A stretch of DNA of 21,866 bases from an uncultured Lachnospiraceae bacterium (GTDB lineage: Bacteria; Bacillota; Clostridia; Lachnospirales; Lachnospiraceae). Below the pieces are notes generated by a model. That model was not told the DNA's origin and did not search any database. It saw only the letters and a list, made by a program, of their open reading frames with translations. The stretch is taken from assembly GCA_900549995.1 (NCBI GenBank), contig URQQ01000069.1, forward strand, positions 1 to 21,866. The letters are read 5' to 3'. Positions 1 to 6,698 of the stretch are shown here, piece after piece (the stretch's first letter is position 1; every line of letters starts with the position of its first letter). A program made the position numbers and the translations under genes.

Positions 1-2
1 CA

Positions 3-266
3 GTCTACCGGATTGGCGGAGATGAATTCGCAGTCATTCTGGAAGGCAGCGACTACGCCAATTATTGGGAGCTTCTGGAGAATTTCCAGTCTGCAGTGGA
101 AGAGTATAACAAAAACAGCCATCAGAACAGTTACCTATCCATTGCAAAAGGAATTGCCATCTATAACAGTGAAACTGATTTGGTGTTCTCCAATGTGTTT
201 AAAAGAGCAGATGACGCGATGTACCAGAATAAGGCAGATATGAAGCAGAAACTTAAAAACAGTTAG
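3..266 (+). CDS. GGDEF domain protein, C-terminal part (diguanylate cyclase)
   Basis: The frame starting at base 3 is open from the window edge to a TAG at 264-266 and gives 87 residues. It begins VYRIGGDEFAVIL, the active-site (A-site) loop of a diguanylate cyclase. It continues with the second half of the fold, including a KGIAIYN strand and a RADDAMYQNKAD helix, which matches the usual C-terminal ADxALYxAK element. Intact GGDEF is expected to make cyclic di-GMP from two GTP. The inhibitory RxxD site would lie just outside the window, so product feedback cannot be judged, nor can any N-terminal sensor domain. The gene converges on the recombinase; the stops are about 20 bp apart and no clear terminator lies between them. 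A longer-looking ORF in another frame (13-243) is a shadow. Confidence 0.88.
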   Translation, partial: VYRIGGDEFAVILEGSDYANYWELLENFQSAVEEYNKNSHQNSYLSIAKGIAIYNSETDLVFSNVFKRADDAMYQNKADMKQKLKNS

Positions 267-285
267 AACTTAAATCTGCCGCAGG

Positions 286-1353
286 CTATTTTTCCTCCCT
301 CAGACGGACTGCACTCGCTGCAGCCCGTCTTCTGGAATCCTTCAGTTTTGCATAATGTTTCTGGGTAGTAGAGACGCTTTTATGGCCAAGCACATCCGCC
401 ACCAGATAAATATCGCCGGTTTCTTCATAGAGTGCAGTACCGTAAGTCGACCGAAGCTTATGAGGCGTAATTTTCTTATTAGTAATCAATGGATGAGTGT
501 ATTTTTTCACCATTTTCTCTGTTGCCCGGACGCTCAAGCGTGTTCCCTGGAGGGAGAGGAAGAGCGCATTTTCATGTCCGTATTTTGCCTGGAGATTTTC
601 TCGTTCTTCAAGATAATTTAAAAGGGCAATTTCAACCTCTTCTCCAAAATACACAATTTTTTCATTTCCTCCTTTTCTGATTACCCGCAGACCGCCATTT
701 TTAAAATTGACATCTGAGATATCCAGTCCCACACATTCAGAAACCCGGAGTCCCGTACCTAAAAACAGCGTCACGATGGCGATATCACGCAGTTTTGTTT
801 TCAAATAATAACTTTTCTGATGCGCAGTCAGATTATCTTCAAATTCCTCCATCGCATCAAGTATCATCGCAATTTCATCCGGATCGAGCTGAATAATCGC
901 TTTGTCATGTACTTTCGGAACATCCACAATACGTGTCGGATTGTTTTTCACCATTTCATGCTTATAGAGATAGTCAAACAAACTGCGCAGTGCTGATAGT
1001 TTTCTTGAAATTCCGATTTCCCCGTTGGTAACTGCATCCCCGGTATCTTTATTTTGATAAACTTTCAGATAATTTTGAAATTCTTCAATGTCAGCAGCAC
1101 GTAAATTCTCTAATATATCAAGAGAGATTTTAGAAATATCTGTATTTTTAAGGGATGGATTAACCGTGGTAAGAAACTGGAAAAAGATCTTTAAATCATA
1201 ACAATATGCAATTTGTGTCTGCATACTAAGCGTTGTCTGGCGGCCTCTGCAGAAATCCTGTACATATGGCGGAAGCTCCGACAAAATATTGCGGAGCCGA
1301 AGATTATTGTCTATATATTTTTGTTCGTGATAACTTAAATTCTTTTTTTCCAT
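286..1353 (-). CDS. XerS-like tyrosine recombinase
   Basis: A 355-residue tyrosine site-specific recombinase. The N-terminal SAM-like core-binding domain covers about residues 25-140 and the catalytic domain about 155-345. All catalytic residues are visible: R203 (TGLRVSE), K227 (RKGG), H298 and R301 (HKLR), H324 (LGHKS) and nucleophile Y334 (KHYAKL). Length and motif pattern, including LENLRAADIEEF and EKMVKKYTHPL, resemble streptococcal XerS (about 356 residues), a single-protein chromosome dimer resolvase, more than the roughly 300-residue XerC/XerD pair; this comparison is from memory. The start is ATG at 1353 with GGAGA seven bases upstream. A terminator separates it from the LysM gene, so it has its own promoter, which overlaps a large palindrome. 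It could instead be an orphan integrase, but I see no other mobile-element genes here. Confidence 0.9.
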   Translation of the reverse strand: MEKKNLSYHEQKYIDNNLRLRNILSELPPYVQDFCRGRQTTLSMQTQIAYCYDLKIFFQFLTTVNPSLKNTDISKISLDILENLRAADIEEFQNYLKVYQNKDTGDAVTNGEIGISRKLSALRSLFDYLYKHEMVKNNPTRIVDVPKVHDKAIIQLDPDEIAMILDAMEEFEDNLTAHQKSYYLKTKLRDIAIVTLFLGTGLRVSECVGLDISDVNFKNGGLRVIRKGGNEKIVYFGEEVEIALLNYLEERENLQAKYGHENALFLSLQGTRLSVRATEKMVKKYTHPLITNKKITPHKLRSTYGTALYEETGDIYLVADVLGHKSVSTTQKHYAKLKDSRRRAAASAVRLREEK

Positions 1354-1400
1354 AATAAAATCTCCATAAATGCGTATTTTACAGTAATTCAGTTACTTTA

Positions 1401-1429
1401 ATTATACTAGATATCCGCCGAAAAGTCCA
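1401..1429 (-). promoter_or_regulatory. Putative promoter of the tyrosine recombinase
   Basis: On the minus strand, TATAAT (1401-1406) lies 17 bp from a weak -35, TGGACT (1424-1429). The -35 overlaps the left arm of the palindrome at 1426-1469, so a protein bound there could control the gene. The leader to the ATG is about 40 nt. Confidence 0.5.
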
Positions 1430-1469
1430 CAACTATTCGTAAAACAGACATTTCGCGAATAGTTGTGGA
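1426..1469. repeat. Imperfect 19-bp inverted repeat with 6-bp centre (candidate dif-like site or operator)
   Basis: TCCACAACTATTCG (1426-1439) and CGAATAGTTGTGGA (1456-1469) are a perfect 14-bp inverted repeat. Extending inward, the arms become 19 bp (1426-1444 and 1451-1469) with two mismatched positions, leaving a 6-bp centre, cagaca (1445-1450). An outer pair, GATATCC (1410-1416) and GGATATC (1475-1481), flanks it. Xer core sites have two 11-bp arms around a 6-8 bp centre, so the geometry fits a recombinase site. It lies 73-116 bp upstream of the recombinase start and overlaps its promoter. An autoregulatory operator is the main alternative. Neither side has the T-run of a terminator. Confidence 0.6.
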
Positions 1470-1538
1470 TCACTGGATATCGCCTTTATTTTAGGATATT
1501 CAGAAATTCCGGTTCTCTTTTATATATATCAATAAATT

Positions 1539-1581
1539 AAAAAAAGGTGACGCATCCGGCATTTCTGTCTTCTGCATCACC
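1539..1581 (-). terminator. Rho-independent terminator of the LysM gene
   Basis: Read on the minus strand, GGTGATGCA (1581-1573) pairs with TGCGTCACC (1554-1546) with one G-T wobble, followed by seven T (1545-1539). It begins about 25 bp after the LysM gene stop and precedes the recombinase promoter, so the two genes are probably separate units. Confidence 0.75.
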
Positions 1582-1606
1582 CTGGGAGAGCTTTTTTACA
1601 ATCGAT

Positions 1607-1966
1607 TTATTTTTTGAATTCTTTATCTTTGTACATTACTGTGAGGTAACGGCTTTCGTGGATATCATCTGAAGATAAGCCATTCAATTCTTTTAACTGC
1701 CGGATATATTCCTGTATTGGTTCACCGTCACGGAATTGTTCTGCAATCCCCCACAAAGTATCGCCTTCCTGTATTTCAATACTCTTATAATATGTAAACT
1801 CAACCGGATCCTCTTTCGATGATCCATGTGCATCTGCAAACACGCCACGTACTATCACATTCCCAGCAATTACAATAACCGCTGCAATAATTAACAGCAT
1901 TCGTTCTCTGGCAATTTTCTTTTTTCTCACACTCACTGCCCTGGATCTGTGTTTTACATTACTCAT
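1607..1966 (-). CDS. LysM-domain membrane protein, YneA-like (putative SOS cell-division inhibitor)
   Basis: A 119-residue protein: a basic N-terminus (residues 1-22, rich in K/R), one hydrophobic helix at about 23-43, a short linker, then a LysM domain at about 61-112 with the typical EGDTLWGIAEQF start and a YIRQLKELNGL middle. It should be anchored in the membrane with the LysM domain outside, touching peptidoglycan. The start is ATG at 1966 with AGGAGGT seven bases upstream. Bacillus YneA is also a small membrane-anchored LysM protein, encoded divergently from lexA and induced by DNA damage to block septation. Identical placement and LexA boxes in the promoter support the same role here. 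The match rests on architecture and context, not on aligned sequence. Confidence 0.82.
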   Translation of the reverse strand: MSNVKHRSRAVSVRKKKIARERMLLIIAAVIVIAGNVIVRGVFADAHGSSKEDPVEFTYYKSIEIQEGDTLWGIAEQFRDGEPIQEYIRQLKELNGLSSDDIHESRYLTVMYKDKEFKK

Positions 1967-2027
1967 GATTTTACCTCCTCATATTCCTTCTCTTCTGTAA
2001 TCGCCCAATAAGAACTGTTTAGATTCC

Positions 2028-2052
2028 AAACATCCGTTCCAAACATTTGTTC
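2028..2052. promoter_or_regulatory. Two tandem LexA boxes downstream of the LysM-gene promoter
   Basis: AAACATCCGTTC (2028-2039) and AAACATTTGTTC (2041-2052) both fit the RAAC-N4-GTTY pattern of Gram-positive LexA operators. They are 13 bp apart, centre to centre, just after the expected start of the LysM transcript. A 14-mer covering the second (2040-2053) recurs inverted at 2076-2089. Confidence 0.75.
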
Positions 2053-2064
2053 TTTATGTTTTAT

Positions 2065-2093
2065 ATTATACAGACAGAACAAATGTTTGTCAA
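2065..2093 (-). promoter_or_regulatory. Consensus sigma-A promoter of the LysM gene, with LexA box in the spacer
   Basis: On the minus strand, TTGACA (2088-2093) and TATAAT (2065-2070) are perfect -35 and -10 boxes with exactly 17 bp between them. The LexA box GAACAAATGTTT (2077-2088, plus-strand reading) fills the spacer and touches the -35. LexA binding should block polymerase fully. A very strong promoter under tight repression is typical of an SOS gene that is off until damage. Confidence 0.85.
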
Positions 2094-2112
2094 TTGTTTT
2101 TGCCATTTTTTC

Positions 2113-2159
2113 GAACGTATTTTCTAAACATTTGTTTGCTTTTTTATGTAGATTATGGT
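2113..2159 (+). promoter_or_regulatory. lexA promoter region with LexA boxes (autoregulation)
   Basis: AAACATTTGTTT (2126-2137) fits the LexA operator pattern; GAACGTATTTTC (2113-2124) is an imperfect second copy. A weak promoter can be drawn as TTGTTT (2132-2137), 16 bp, TATGGT (2154-2159), so the box would overlap the -35. An alternative is TTGCTT with TAAACT slightly downstream. The exact boxes are uncertain, but autorepression of lexA is expected from the family. Confidence 0.55.
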
Positions 2160-2213
2160 AAACTATTCGTATAAAATTTGGCGAATTATATGCAACGGAC
2201 AAGGAGGCCCATT

Positions 2214-2831
2214 ATGTCACAGGGAAAGATCACAAAAAAACAGGAAGAGATCCTCGAATATATAAAATCAGAAATATTAAGCAAAGGTTATCCTCCTGCG
2301 GTGCGCGAGATTTGTGAAGCTGTTCATTTAAAATCAACTTCCTCGGTTCACTCGCATCTGGAATCCTTGGAAAAAAACGGATACATACGCCGGGATCCTA
2401 CAAAACCCCGGGCAATTGAAATCATCGATGACACCTTCAATCTTACAAGACGCGAAGTCGTCAATGTCCCGTTAATCGGACGGGTTGCTGCCGGTGAGCC
2501 GATTCTCGCAGAACAGAATATCGAGAATTATTTTCCGATACCAGTGGAATTTATGCCGAATAATAATACATTCATGCTGGTCGTTCAGGGTGAAAGTATG
2601 GTGAATGCCGGGATCTTTGACGGTGATTATGTACTCGTAGAGCAGACTCCATCAGCCGAAAATGGTGACATGGTTGTTGCCCTGGTCGGGGACAGTGCAA
2701 CGGTAAAAACCTTTTATAAAGAAAATGGTTATTACCGCCTGCAGCCAGAGAATGATTTTATGGATCCGATCATAGTCGACGAAGTTGATATTCTGGGAAA
2801 AGTCATTGGTACCTTCCGTTTCTTTAAATAA
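2214..2831 (+). CDS. lexA: LexA repressor, SOS response
   Basis: A 205-residue LexA, the same length as in Bacillus. Residues 1-70 are the winged-helix DNA-binding domain (SKGYPPAVREICEAV, then STSSVHSHLESLEKNGYIRR). Residues 85-205 are the S24 peptidase domain. The self-cleavage site is A93-G94 in RVAAGEP; the catalytic serine is S128 (QGESMV) and the lysine K165 (ATVKTF). When RecA filaments form, LexA cuts itself and target genes are released. The start is ATG at 2214 because AAGGAGG lies at 2201-2207; an in-frame ATG at 2178 has no such site and would lengthen the protein by 12 residues. The gene is divergent from the LysM gene and has LexA boxes upstream. Confidence 0.97.
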   Translation: MSQGKITKKQEEILEYIKSEILSKGYPPAVREICEAVHLKSTSSVHSHLESLEKNGYIRRDPTKPRAIEIIDDTFNLTRREVVNVPLIGRVAAGEPILAEQNIENYFPIPVEFMPNNNTFMLVVQGESMVNAGIFDGDYVLVEQTPSAENGDMVVALVGDSATVKTFYKENGYYRLQPENDFMDPIIVDEVDILGKVIGTFRFFK

Positions 2832-2867
2832 GAAGCTGTTGGTTTATTCCGATATCCAGCTCCTCCT

Positions 2868-2929
2868 AAAAAGATTATCCCACGAATTCCAGGCGGTTTC
2901 AGCCTTCAAATTCGTGGGATAATCTTTTT
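2868..2929. terminator. Bidirectional terminator, 21-bp perfect stem
   Basis: AAAAAGATTATCCCACG continues to 2888 and pairs perfectly over 21 bp with 2909-2929, which ends in TTTTT. The loop is 20 bases and holds its own small AGGC/GCCT pair. A-runs and T-runs on both sides let it stop lexA (+) and the acetyltransferase (-). Confidence 0.88.
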
Positions 2930-2964
2930 AGTTTCACTATTCTTTTATATTTCCAGCAGCCGTT

Positions 2965-3474
2965 TTACAGCATCATTCCCATCACATACAAATCATAATA
3001 CTGTCCGTTCAGCAAAGTGGAATTTTTGATTCTTCCCTCGATTTCAAAACCAAATTTCTGATATAATTCCACTGCTTTTTCATTGTCGCACCGTGTATCA
3101 AGCTGTATTCTGGTCGTTATTCCATTGCCCTTGCACCAGTCAATCAGCCTCTGAATAATCTCAGAACCGATCCCTGCTCCCTGATGCGCCTTTTCCACAA
3201 CAATCCCCAGTTCTCCGGAATGTCTTGACTTAATCTTCCAGCTTGAGCTTATTGTCCCAATTCCTACAATTTCGTCCCCGTCAAGCGCAAGAAGCATAAT
3301 GTTATTCGGTGAAGCCTTTGTGGACTCAATCGATGCTTTCTGTTCCTCTGCAGACATCGGATATTCGTCCTTTTCAAAACTTAAAAAAGTTGTTTCCCCT
3401 CCAACTCTGTTGTAGAATGCCACAATCTTCTCAGCATCTTCTGCAACGGGCTCTCTGAATATAATGTGATCCAT
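2965..3474 (-). CDS. GNAT family N-acetyltransferase
   Basis: A 169-residue Gcn5-related acetyltransferase. The order is typical: an N-terminal FREPVAEDAEKI strand-helix, LLALDGDEIVGIGTI (beta4), GELGIVVEKAHQGAGIGS (beta4-alpha3, with the acetyl-CoA pyrophosphate loop QGAGIG at 98-103), and NEKAVELYQKFGFEIEGR near the C-terminus. The YQKFGFEIEGR and YDLYVMGM signatures resemble the RimI/phosphinothricin-type subgroup acting on small amines or protein N-termini, but the substrate cannot be read from sequence. I chose ATG at 3474, preceded by AAGGAAGG; an upstream ATG at 3507 has no good ribosome site and would add 11 residues. It follows the ABC cassette on the same strand but may be independent of it. 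Confidence 0.88.
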   Translation of the reverse strand: MDHIIFREPVAEDAEKIVAFYNRVGGETTFLSFEKDEYPMSAEEQKASIESTKASPNNIMLLALDGDEIVGIGTISSSWKIKSRHSGELGIVVEKAHQGAGIGSEIIQRLIDWCKGNGITTRIQLDTRCDNEKAVELYQKFGFEIEGRIKNSTLLNGQYYDLYVMGMML

Positions 3475-3515
3475 TCCAACTGCCCTTCCTTTCTGCTTCC
3501 TGTACATTTCATGTT

Positions 3516-3632
3516 TCAGGATAGCCTCTCTTTACGATTATAATTTGCATACCATAAGATTCCCAGTAAGCCCATTATATCCCATAATTTCAGTAAGGAC
3601 AAGACGATGCAGAAAAATAATTGCCATACCAA
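3516..3632 (-). CDS. Possible small membrane peptide (38 aa, TTG start)
   Basis: Directly after the permease stop, AGGAG lies seven bases before a TTG at 3632. The frame encodes 38 residues: a hydrophobic run, LVWQLFFCIVLSLLKLW, then GLLGILWYANY and a basic tail, NRKERLS. This suggests one long or two short membrane helices with a cytoplasmic basic end. The ribosome site overlaps the permease stop codon, so translation could be coupled. I do not recognise a family; the tail loosely recalls the single-helix PLDc_N-type peptides found beside ABC genes. The frame stays open upstream into the permease (to 3734), but that part is a shadow. It may be non-coding. Confidence 0.35.
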   Translation of the reverse strand: MVWQLFFCIVLSLLKLWDIMGLLGILWYANYNRKERLS

Positions 3633-3642
3633 ATCTGTTCTC

Positions 3643-4836
3643 CTACAATGGTAAATCTTTCTTTGAAAATCTGACAGCACCAATTGTATAGCAGGCAACA
3701 GCCACAGCAGCCAAAACCAATAACTTCCAGACAAAACCAGTATCTACGCTTCCGGTTCCTACTGTCGCCAGGGCATCCACATCATACAATCCAACCAACG
3801 TCAGCTTATTAAATATGCTAAGTTCTTTCACTCCCATACCGGTGTTTACCATGTTCTCAGACCCAAACAAACCGATCATCGATGCAAGGAAGAACCAGAC
3901 AGCAAAACCTCCTCCAAAAGCCATTGATTTTTTACTCTGCGAGAACAGACAGCTTCCCATGTAGCACAGTCCGCATACTGCCTCGACGAGAATATACATT
4001 CCGCCAAACAAGGCAAGTATTCCAGGAACATTTACCTCATCGTAAAACATAAAGGTTGTTCCGATCCGGGTTGCACATACAATGGCAAGCATTAAAAGCG
4101 GAACTATCAGCATAAACACCATCTGTGTTATTGCAACTGCTGAACGTTTGGTCGGCGTAGAGAGCACATAGGCCATAGAACCACGGTCTACCTGGCTCGA
4201 AATCAGAGAGTTTGATAAAATAACAATAAGTATGAAAATCGGAAGAAGTCCCATTGCCGTATAGTACATCTGGTTCATCATCGAAGCCGGATTCATCTCA
4301 CTCATTTTCTCCACCATGTCTGACGATACACCCATCATATCAAGGGTAGTGGTAAGCATTTCTGAAATGGTCAGTTCCTCTTTGTCAAACACACCTTCCG
4401 ACTGTTTCAAAGCATATACATATTCAAATTGTTTCACATATTTATCAAGGCTGATGTCAGACTGTGCCAGTCCGTCGATCGACTTTTGAAAGCCTTTTGT
4501 ACTAAGATCCATATCAGCCTGCGCATTCAGCATCTCAAAAGCAGTCTCATAAGCAGCTTCGTTTTTTCCGCTGGAAAAATCATCATAAGACAGTTCCTGT
4601 TGTGTCATTGTGTCATAAGTGGCCAACGCCCCCAGATATGTGTAGAATTCCTCCTGATATTCGGAGACATCCACATCAGACTTTTCTGTTGCCATCATAC
4701 TCATGGCATAATTCATAACATTGCCAAGAAGTACCATGACGAACAAAATTGCAAGACATAATGTCCAGTTTGCTTTGATTGTCTGCCCCATCAACGGTTT
4801 TGAAAAAAATCGGGCTGTTTTATTATTTGTTTTCAT
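3643..4836 (-). CDS. ABC-2-like transporter permease
   Basis: A 397-residue membrane protein. The first helix is at about 24-46 (TLCLAILFVMVLLGNVMNY), followed by a long extracytoplasmic loop of about 145 polar residues (50-195), then a block of about five helices from 199 to 390. The segment RGSMAYVLSTPTKRSAVAITQ after the second helix is the usual cytoplasmic coupling region of ABC-2-like exporters. The protein ends with VRFSKKDLPL, common in this subfamily. The start is ATG at 4836 with AAGGAGGG about 11 bases upstream; the first 14 bases overlap the end of the second ATPase gene, so the genes are coupled. It should form the channel for the two ATPases. The substrate is unknown; peptide antibiotics or membrane-active drugs are common for such sets. 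Confidence 0.9.
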   Translation of the reverse strand: MKTNNKTARFFSKPLMGQTIKANWTLCLAILFVMVLLGNVMNYAMSMMATEKSDVDVSEYQEEFYTYLGALATYDTMTQQELSYDDFSSGKNEAAYETAFEMLNAQADMDLSTKGFQKSIDGLAQSDISLDKYVKQFEYVYALKQSEGVFDKEELTISEMLTTTLDMMGVSSDMVEKMSEMNPASMMNQMYYTAMGLLPIFILIVILSNSLISSQVDRGSMAYVLSTPTKRSAVAITQMVFMLIVPLLMLAIVCATRIGTTFMFYDEVNVPGILALFGGMYILVEAVCGLCYMGSCLFSQSKKSMAFGGGFAVWFFLASMIGLFGSENMVNTGMGVKELSIFNKLTLVGLYDVDALATVGTGSVDTGFVWKLLVLAAVAVACYTIGAVRFSKKDLPL

Positions 4837-5737
4837 TTTGAGTAAGTCCCTCCTTATATGCTCTCATAAACTGCTGCTGCAGTGAGAGGTGGATTTCCCG
4901 CAGATTTGTAACAGGATAATTTTTTAATACATGAAAGAAAGCATCCAGCTGTTCAACCGCACATTGAACAGTACAGGAATTTGCCTCCCTGTTGGTAATT
5001 AAGAATTGAGTACCGTCAATAAACTGCTGCAGCTGCGATATTTGTTCAAATTCTATATCGAAACTTTTCATCTTTGGATGACGCAGGTCGTACAGCGATA
5101 TTGTATCAATGATATGTCCATCCTTTATCATGGCAACTCGGTCACATACAGCCTCAATTTCCTCAAAAATATGGCTGGACATAAATACTGTATGCCCTTT
5201 CTGTTTTTCCTCACGGATCAATTCCAAAAAAGCTTCACGCATCAATGGATCAAGACCTGTTGTTGGTTCATCCAACACAAGTGTCTCTTTTTCTCCCATT
5301 AATGCCGCGACAATAGCTGTCTTCTGTTTCATCCCCTTGCTCATTCTCTTTAAATTTGCGGTAGGGTCTAATTGGAGCAGCTCAATGATATGATTCATAT
5401 ATTTAAAGTCCTTAACTTTCAGATACTTTGCCTGAGATTTCAGGAACTCAGTTCCCGTTTTCAGTGCGGGAAATGCAATCTCTCCAGGGACATAACTGAC
5501 ATTTTGCATAATATCCGCCGGCTGCCTCCAGGAATCAAGTCCATTTATGGATGAACTGCCCTGATCCGGTTTTATAAATCCCATCATATTACGGATCGTC
5601 GTAGTCTTTCCTGAACCATTCGTTCCCACAAAGCCAAACACTTCTCCTTGTTGTACCTCCAGATTAACATTAAAAATCCCACGTCCCTTGCCATAGTCTT
5701 TGGTCAGTTCCTTTGTTTTTATAATGGCACCGCTCAT
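4823..5737 (-). CDS. ABC transporter ATPase (second of two paralogues)
   Basis: A 304-residue nucleotide-binding subunit. Walker A is GTNGSGKTT (38-46), the signature is the unusual MSKGMKQK (132-139), Walker B is LVLDEP with D156/E157, and the switch histidine is H189 (SSHIFEE). After about 215 a C-terminal domain of roughly 90 residues follows. The Q-loop region reads VSYVPGEIAFP, nearly the same as in the first ATPase, so the two are paralogues. The ATG at 5737 overlaps the stop of the upstream gene (TGATG); a GTG one codon earlier is possible but sits too close to the ribosome site GAGGGGG. Together with the first ATPase it probably makes a heterodimer that powers the permease. Confidence 0.92.
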   Translation of the reverse strand: MSGAIIKTKELTKDYGKGRGIFNVNLEVQQGEVFGFVGTNGSGKTTTIRNMMGFIKPDQGSSSINGLDSWRQPADIMQNVSYVPGEIAFPALKTGTEFLKSQAKYLKVKDFKYMNHIIELLQLDPTANLKRMSKGMKQKTAIVAALMGEKETLVLDEPTTGLDPLMREAFLELIREEKQKGHTVFMSSHIFEEIEAVCDRVAMIKDGHIIDTISLYDLRHPKMKSFDIEFEQISQLQQFIDGTQFLITNREANSCTVQCAVEQLDAFFHVLKNYPVTNLREIHLSLQQQFMRAYKEGLTQNENK

Positions 5738-6648
5738 CACTTCACCCCCTCAAATATTTTATCCTCATGATAAAACTGCATAAAGTAATCTTCCAGCGAA
5801 AAAGGAAACTCTGTAAAATCAATAATATGATACTGGGATATATCTGTAAGAAATGGTACGATTTCACTGTTTTTCAACTGGATTCTGGCGCGCAGCTTTC
5901 TTTCGTTAATAGAAGTAAAATGATAAGTATGTGTGGTAAACTCTTTCCACTGTTCTTTATCCTGAAAAGTAACTCTGTAAATCTTGTCGCTTTCTTTTTT
6001 TAACACCTCAGGATTGAACTCTGAGACAATCTTTCCATCCCTGATAATCGCGATTCTGTCACAGGATGCATCTACTTCATGGAAAATATGCGAAGACAGA
6101 AATATTGTTTTCCCTCTTTTCTTTTCCTCAAGAACATATTCTATAAATATTTCCTGCATAATGGGATCAAGCCCGGAGGTTGGTTCATCCAGAATCAATA
6201 TCCTTGGATCATGCATAAAAGCAGTAACAACCGCCAGCTTGCGCTTCGTTCCAAGGCTCATCTGTTTTAATCCAATATCAGGATCCAGTTCGAACTTTTT
6301 CAACAGTTTTTCCAAATAAGATGCATCTGTGACACCCCTCATTTTCTTTTGCATTCTTAAAAACTGCGTACCCGTCATTCCTGCAGGCAGAGCAATTTCT
6401 CCAGGCAAGTATCCTATTTCACGCTGAAGTTCCGCAGAATATTCCCAGCATTTTTTTTCATCAATCATTGTGGTTCCGCTCTGTGGCCTTGAAAAACCCA
6501 TCAAATGCCTGATCGTCGTACTTTTCCCCGCACCATTAGGGCCCAGAAATCCAAAGCACTCTCCTTCATCCACATGGGCAGATACATCGAACACGCCTCT
6601 TCCATGTCCGTAGTCTTTTGTCAATTTATTGACTTCTATCACTGACAT
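5737..6648 (-). CDS. ABC transporter ATPase (first of two paralogues)
   Basis: A 303-residue nucleotide-binding subunit. Walker A is GPNGAGKST (36-44), the signature is degenerate MSLGTKRK (130-137) in place of LSGGQ, Walker B is LILDEP with D154/E155, and the switch histidine is H187 (SSHIFHE). The Q-loop region is IGYLPGEIALP. Residues after about 215 form a separate C-terminal domain. The ATG at 6648 is preceded by AAAGGAGA at a seven-base spacing. It is the first gene of the exporter operon, controlled by the promoter at 6699-6727, and faces the TetR gene across the operator. Because its signature motif is weaker than that of its partner, one of the two ATP sites in a heterodimer may be less active; this is inference. 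Confidence 0.92.
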   Translation of the reverse strand: MSVIEVNKLTKDYGHGRGVFDVSAHVDEGECFGFLGPNGAGKSTTIRHLMGFSRPQSGTTMIDEKKCWEYSAELQREIGYLPGEIALPAGMTGTQFLRMQKKMRGVTDASYLEKLLKKFELDPDIGLKQMSLGTKRKLAVVTAFMHDPRILILDEPTSGLDPIMQEIFIEYVLEEKKRGKTIFLSSHIFHEVDASCDRIAIIRDGKIVSEFNPEVLKKESDKIYRVTFQDKEQWKEFTTHTYHFTSINERKLRARIQLKNSEIVPFLTDISQYHIIDFTEFPFSLEDYFMQFYHEDKIFEGVK

Positions 6649-6698
6649 TCGTATCTCTCCTTTAACTTGTTTTATGCAACAATACGTTGTATGATGTG

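Noticed and set aside
13..243. A 76-residue plus-strand frame at the left edge
   Set aside because: It overlaps the GGDEF frame (3-266), whose product carries the recognisable IGGDEF motif; this one is a shadow.
1410..1481. Palindrome as a transcription terminator
   Set aside because: Neither strand has a T-run after the stem, and the LysM gene already has a terminator at 1539-1581.
1963..2202. A 79-residue minus-strand frame across the lexA-LysM gap
   Set aside because: It covers the LexA boxes and both promoters, has no ribosome site, and its end overlaps the LysM gene start. It is regulatory DNA.
3633..3734. Upstream extension of the small ORF into the permease
   Set aside because: That part lies inside the permease coding region in another frame, with no ribosome site at 3734.
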